From Histoplasma ohiense (Eukaryota > Ascomycota > Eurotiomycetes > Onygenales > Ajellomycetaceae), in contig JAEVHH010000002.1 in NCBI GenBank assembly GCA_017607445.1, positions 4,331,501-4,395,500 of the forward strand: a stretch of DNA of 64,000 nt. The letters are read 5' to 3'. Of this stretch, positions 60,640 to 64,000 are shown one piece after another. Numbering within the stretch: position 1 is the first letter of the stretch; the number at the start of each line of letters is the position of its first letter. The notes under the pieces are model-generated. The model saw only the letters and a program-made list of their open reading frames with translations. It ran no database searches and was not told where the DNA came from. A program made the translations under genes and the position numbers.

Positions 60640-62376
60640 ATTGAAAGACATTAGAAGTACAAATCTCACTCAAACTCTAATCAAATACATTTTTTTAGAA
60701 GGATTTTATCAGAGAAAAGAGAAAAAGAAAAAAATTCAATTTGGATATAATAAATACAAAAAATAAAATATACAAACAAGAAAAAAACAAAGGAAACAGA
60801 TTCTAAGAAAAGTCTAAAGACTCTCAGTTCACTCACTCTCATTTCATTCTTCATCTCTCACTTTCTCTTCTCTCTTTCATCATCTCTCTTATTTTTTCTC
60901 TCTGTCATTCTCACTCAATACTCCTTCTGGTACTTGTATATTACCAGCACTCATTTTGAATGCAGAGATATAGACAAATGTCTATCTCACAAAACATTTG
61001 TCTTCTCACTTCTTCTCTTCTTCATCAATCTATTCATTCTTCAGTATATTCAATAAAGAAAGACATTTCTTCTCATTTTCTTCTTTCACTTCTTCATCAT
61101 TCAAGACATCCTCTCCCTCTGCTTCATTGATGTCAGTGACAAATTGGCAAAGAAAGCAGGCATCACAGACACTGCTGCAGTCACTGATATCTTCACAATC
61201 TTCTTCATTAACTCTTCAGTCAACTCCTTCTTCATCAACTTCTTCTCAATCAATCTCTTCATCACAGAGCCTCTGAAGCTCACCACTTTCAAAATCCTCA
61301 TATTCTTCTTCACATTCTTCTCTTTCTCTAATGTCTCTGCTCTGAAAGAATCAGACACAATCACAGTCTTCAAAACCTGCATCTCTGCAGACTCAGCTGT
61401 CATCTGATACTGAGATCATAGAGTATTCACCTCTGCTCTGTCTTGAGCAGACAGCATCATCAAATGAGATGCATTCAATTATTTAACTAAATAATGAAGA
61501 CAACTTTTGTGGCTGATCATGTTCTCTCTGACCACCATCTTCATAAAAATAAACACTCACCCATGCATGATGCACCTCAGAAGAGGCATATCACACATCT
61601 AGCATCATTATCAGTATATCAACATTGCTAAGAACACTACTACCTATTCAAAAAGCAAATTTGAAGAAAAAGAAAAAGAAAATAAGAATTAAAGAGAATT
61701 ACTCATGAGTTTGCAGAATTTCTCTACAGAGACACAAGTCTCACAATGCTTTCAGATATTTGACTTCAACACACATCAAAAATTGATGTTCTCAAGTCTA
61801 GAAACATAACATTCACATGAAATCTGACTGTTGTGTGTCATGTGATTAGAGCTAAACCTAGAACAATATAACAAGTGAACAGCAAATGATGCTATATGAA
61901 AATGAGCTAGTGGCACATATGACCACTCTAATAACACCACTGACAAGGAACACCAACAATAATACATGATAAGTGCTCAAGAAACAACTTACTTAAAATC
62001 AGAATAATCAAGAGAGCTCATTTCAATAAAAAAGAGAAGGAGAGAGAATGATGATATAAAAAATTTAAAAATTTTTTTATAAAAAATCACAGCAAAATAG
62101 AAAGAAGTTTTGATGATGATCAAGTTAAAAGAGAAGAGAAATCTTCAAGAGAAAAGAAATTCTTTTTGCTTCTCTGCATGCAATCTCTAGCAACCAAAGA
62201 ATCCACCAATTCCATCTCATTAGAAAATTGATAACAATGTGTATACAAGCTATCTAGAGGATGTGATTGATACACTGCTATCAACAAGCAGAACTTACAA
62301 TATAGAAATGCAATTATCTACTAGCAAGCAATCTATACAATCACTGAGAGCAGCTCTTATAAAAAAGAGGGACAAT
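60640..62376 (+). other. Long 3' region of B3 between pol and LTR
   Basis: About 1.7 kb, far longer than the near-zero distance in family A. 60640-61100 is C/T-rich with no gene on the plus strand. 61101-61967 holds the opposite-strand gene. 61968-62376 is AT-rich, with a conserved segment before the LTR (GCTATCTAGAGG...GATACACTGC) shared by B1, B1b and B2, and ends in the polypurine tract. Confidence 0.7.
61101..61967 (-). pseudogene. B3 opposite-strand Cys/coiled-coil gene
   Basis: Cys part 61967-61690 (H-N-S-Q-I-S-C-E-C-Y-V-S-R, then past a TGA C-E-T-C-V-S-V-E-K-F-C). Coiled part 61403-61101, open for 100 codons (E-K-E-K-N-V-K-K-N-M-R-I-L). The same TGA follows N-I-N-F as in B1 and B2. 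Two possible GT-AG introns lie between the parts. Confidence 0.52.
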
Positions 62377-62639
62377 TGTAATGCACTTGTTTATTATTTC
62401 CTTATTATCTTCACTTATTCTTACCTCTTTCCATTATACTCTCACTATCACTATTTCTATATGTATATATATATCAATGTATGTATTTCACACATCTTCT
62501 TTCTCTTTCTTTTCTTTCTTAGTGATTAGCTACACTATGTTATGCTACTATATTACACTCTACAATATATTACTATTATCTCTGCTACGCTATAAACTAT
62601 CTTCTACTGTTACTCTTCACACTGTTACTACATCTCACA
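62377..62639 (+). repeat. B3 3' LTR
   Basis: 263 bp, the same length as the 5' LTR, followed by AAACA at 62640-62644. Confidence 0.9.
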
Positions 62640-64000
62640 AAACATTTGACTGTTCTTCTTCTCATATATTTGGTAGATTAGTAGTTTGTACATTTCTGCT
62701 GATATCTGAGTGAGATCAGTGATTCTATCAACATTCTTCTTATAAACACAGTTGTCTTCTGGGAAAATAAGACAGTGATTGCATGCATTCAACAAGGTTT
62801 CAAATTCTGTGAGTCATGATAAGTATTAGATTGTACTCAAGGCTTTGTATTTTATATGCATATATATTCTTTTTCTCATATTCTTCTATGTTGATATTAA
62901 ATCTTACCATGTTGTAGGAGATGAATCCTCTGAGATTATTAAATTCACTGAGTTTACACAGTTTGAGAAAGAAGATACACTGAAGCTTATGCTTCTCAAT
63001 CAGCTGAGTGTCTATAAAAGCATAATGAAGAAACTCACTGTCTATTATTGCTTGTATATTGATTAGATTATTTACAATGACAGAGATTATAATTGTGTTT
63101 ATCTGTATTTTCTATTTAAATCTTCAGCTATCTTTCTGCTTCTTGAGTTTTTATCTATGTTTTAGAGTGAGAGCTCTTCTTTTCTCTGTTTTTGCTTGTC
63201 CACAGATGACACAGTGTTTATATGTATGAGGAGTTTACTTGAAGTGATTGCATTCAAACATTGATTTGTGAAGTGCTCTGACTTATCACAGTGTATGCAG
63301 ATTTCTCTGACAATTCAGTCAGCAGTGTTCTTCTCTGAGATGTTAGAGACTCTTGAGTAACTTGCATTCATATATAGAACTCAGTTTATTGATTCTGATT
63401 CAGAGATGAGAAGTGCTGCAGAGTGGTTTGAAGTATATATATTTATTCAGTGGAATTTTCTGCAATTCTGAAGTGTGTGGAACTGAGACAGATTGTTGTT
63501 CAACAGATGAAGATCAGTACAGAATTCACTGTATATTGAGAGTTTTGAATACTCTACACTTCAGTTATACAACTGAAAGTTCAAATTCTTGAACAGTATG
63601 TTGATCTTGATAACATCATCTCAGTCTTGCTCATCTGCTTCTAGAAGTTTGTGATTGAATTCAGAAAGATAAGTTGTCAATATAATATTCATCTGATAAA
63701 TCTAATTAAACCAGTCTAATATTTTGATTTGAAGTGTAGAATTGAGAAAGAGAGAGTTGAGTTGTTAGAAAACTAGCTCTGATATATACTGATTGTTCTG
63801 ACAATGATTTATTCAGAGTTGAAATTTTGCTAATGTGTCATCATTTAATCTGCTATGAATATATCATACTTGATTGAATAGTGAGTCTATTGCTTGTTCA
63901 TCAATGTTCAATTTGATGTTTGCTTTTGACTTTCATATGAGATAGAGTGCTAGATCTCTCTCATATTTGTTGAGAATTGAGAGCTTCTCTTTTGAGAGCT
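62640..64000 (-). pseudogene. A3 protease and gag, right part (cut by window edge)
   Basis: Continuation of A3 after B3: protease at about 62845-63080 (F-N-I-N-I-E-E pattern), then gag from about 63100 to beyond the window, with the CCHC knuckle near 63255-63300. By alignment with E0, about 130 bp more would reach the gag ATG, and the 5' LTR would start about 510 bp beyond the window. Heavily TGA-ridden. Confidence 0.82.

Larger units (their letters stand above)
55189..62639 (+). mobile_element. B3: complete family-B chromovirus inside A3
   Basis: 7,451 bp with two LTRs of 263 bp (55189-55451 and 62377-62639) and an AAACA duplication. It holds gag, pol (in the -1 frame), a long 3' region with the opposite-strand gene, and a polypurine tract (AAAAAAGAGGGACAAT). 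The RT box is intact (Y-L-D-D), the least damaged family-B copy here, but TGA stops remain. Confidence 0.93.

Overview
The window looks like a repeat-filled, gene-poor part of a filamentous fungal genome. It contains chromodomain Ty3/gypsy retrotransposons, a Tad1-like LINE, a tRNA-derived SINE and a DUF6589 gene, and it carries heavy RIP-like C-to-T damage. I cannot name the species or even the phylum. I see no intact host housekeeping gene. CpG is almost absent, and most in-frame stops in old genes are TGA, at positions that were Trp (TGG) or Arg (CGA).

The main find is a candidate large DNA transposon, here called T (928-22801). It has terminal inverted repeats (TTATCTCAG... at both ends, plus a shared 17-bp inner block) and a perfect 8-bp target duplication (TCTGTTCT). 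It sits inside an older Ty3 element, E0, which resumes exactly where it was interrupted. T carries a DUF6589 gene (+), a RecQ-type helicase gene (-) and a third, badly decayed coding stretch (+). Two later retrotransposons entered T: E1 (6761-12970, +, TSD TCTGC), which split the third stretch, and E2 (15113-21189, -, TSD GTATR), which cut the helicase gene in two. Without them T would be about 9.6 kb.

Layout: 1-927 and 22802-28034 are E0 (family A, minus). 28035-28690 is an unassigned stretch plus a 9-bp minisatellite. About 28700-34856 is a Tad1-like LINE (minus) with a SINE (30551-30935) in its reverse transcriptase gene. From 34857 to the end lie family-A and family-B chromoviruses: B1 (34857-40536, +), A2 (40537-43421, -), B1b (43422-47212, +), B2 (47213-54352, -), A3 (54353-55188 and 62640-64000, -) and B3 (55189-62639, +, complete, inside A3, TSD AAACA). 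B1, A2, B1b and B2 each show only their right-hand part and end in the next element. This is the right half of a nest, in the order A3 > B2 > B1b > A2 > B1 > LINE > E0 > T > E1/E2.

Family A has 534- or 597-bp LTRs, which differ by one copy of a 63-bp internal repeat. Family B has LTRs of about 260 bp and an unusual opposite-strand Cys-rich/coiled-coil gene between pol and the 3' LTR. Both encode gag with a CCHC knuckle, then protease, RT, RNase H, integrase and chromodomain in a different frame from gag, and both have a primer-binding site complementary to their own LTR, as in self-priming Tf1-like elements. Comparing damaged inner LTR ends with well-preserved outer LTR ends of the same element shows a mutation preference for CpG and CpC, with CpA and CpT largely spared.
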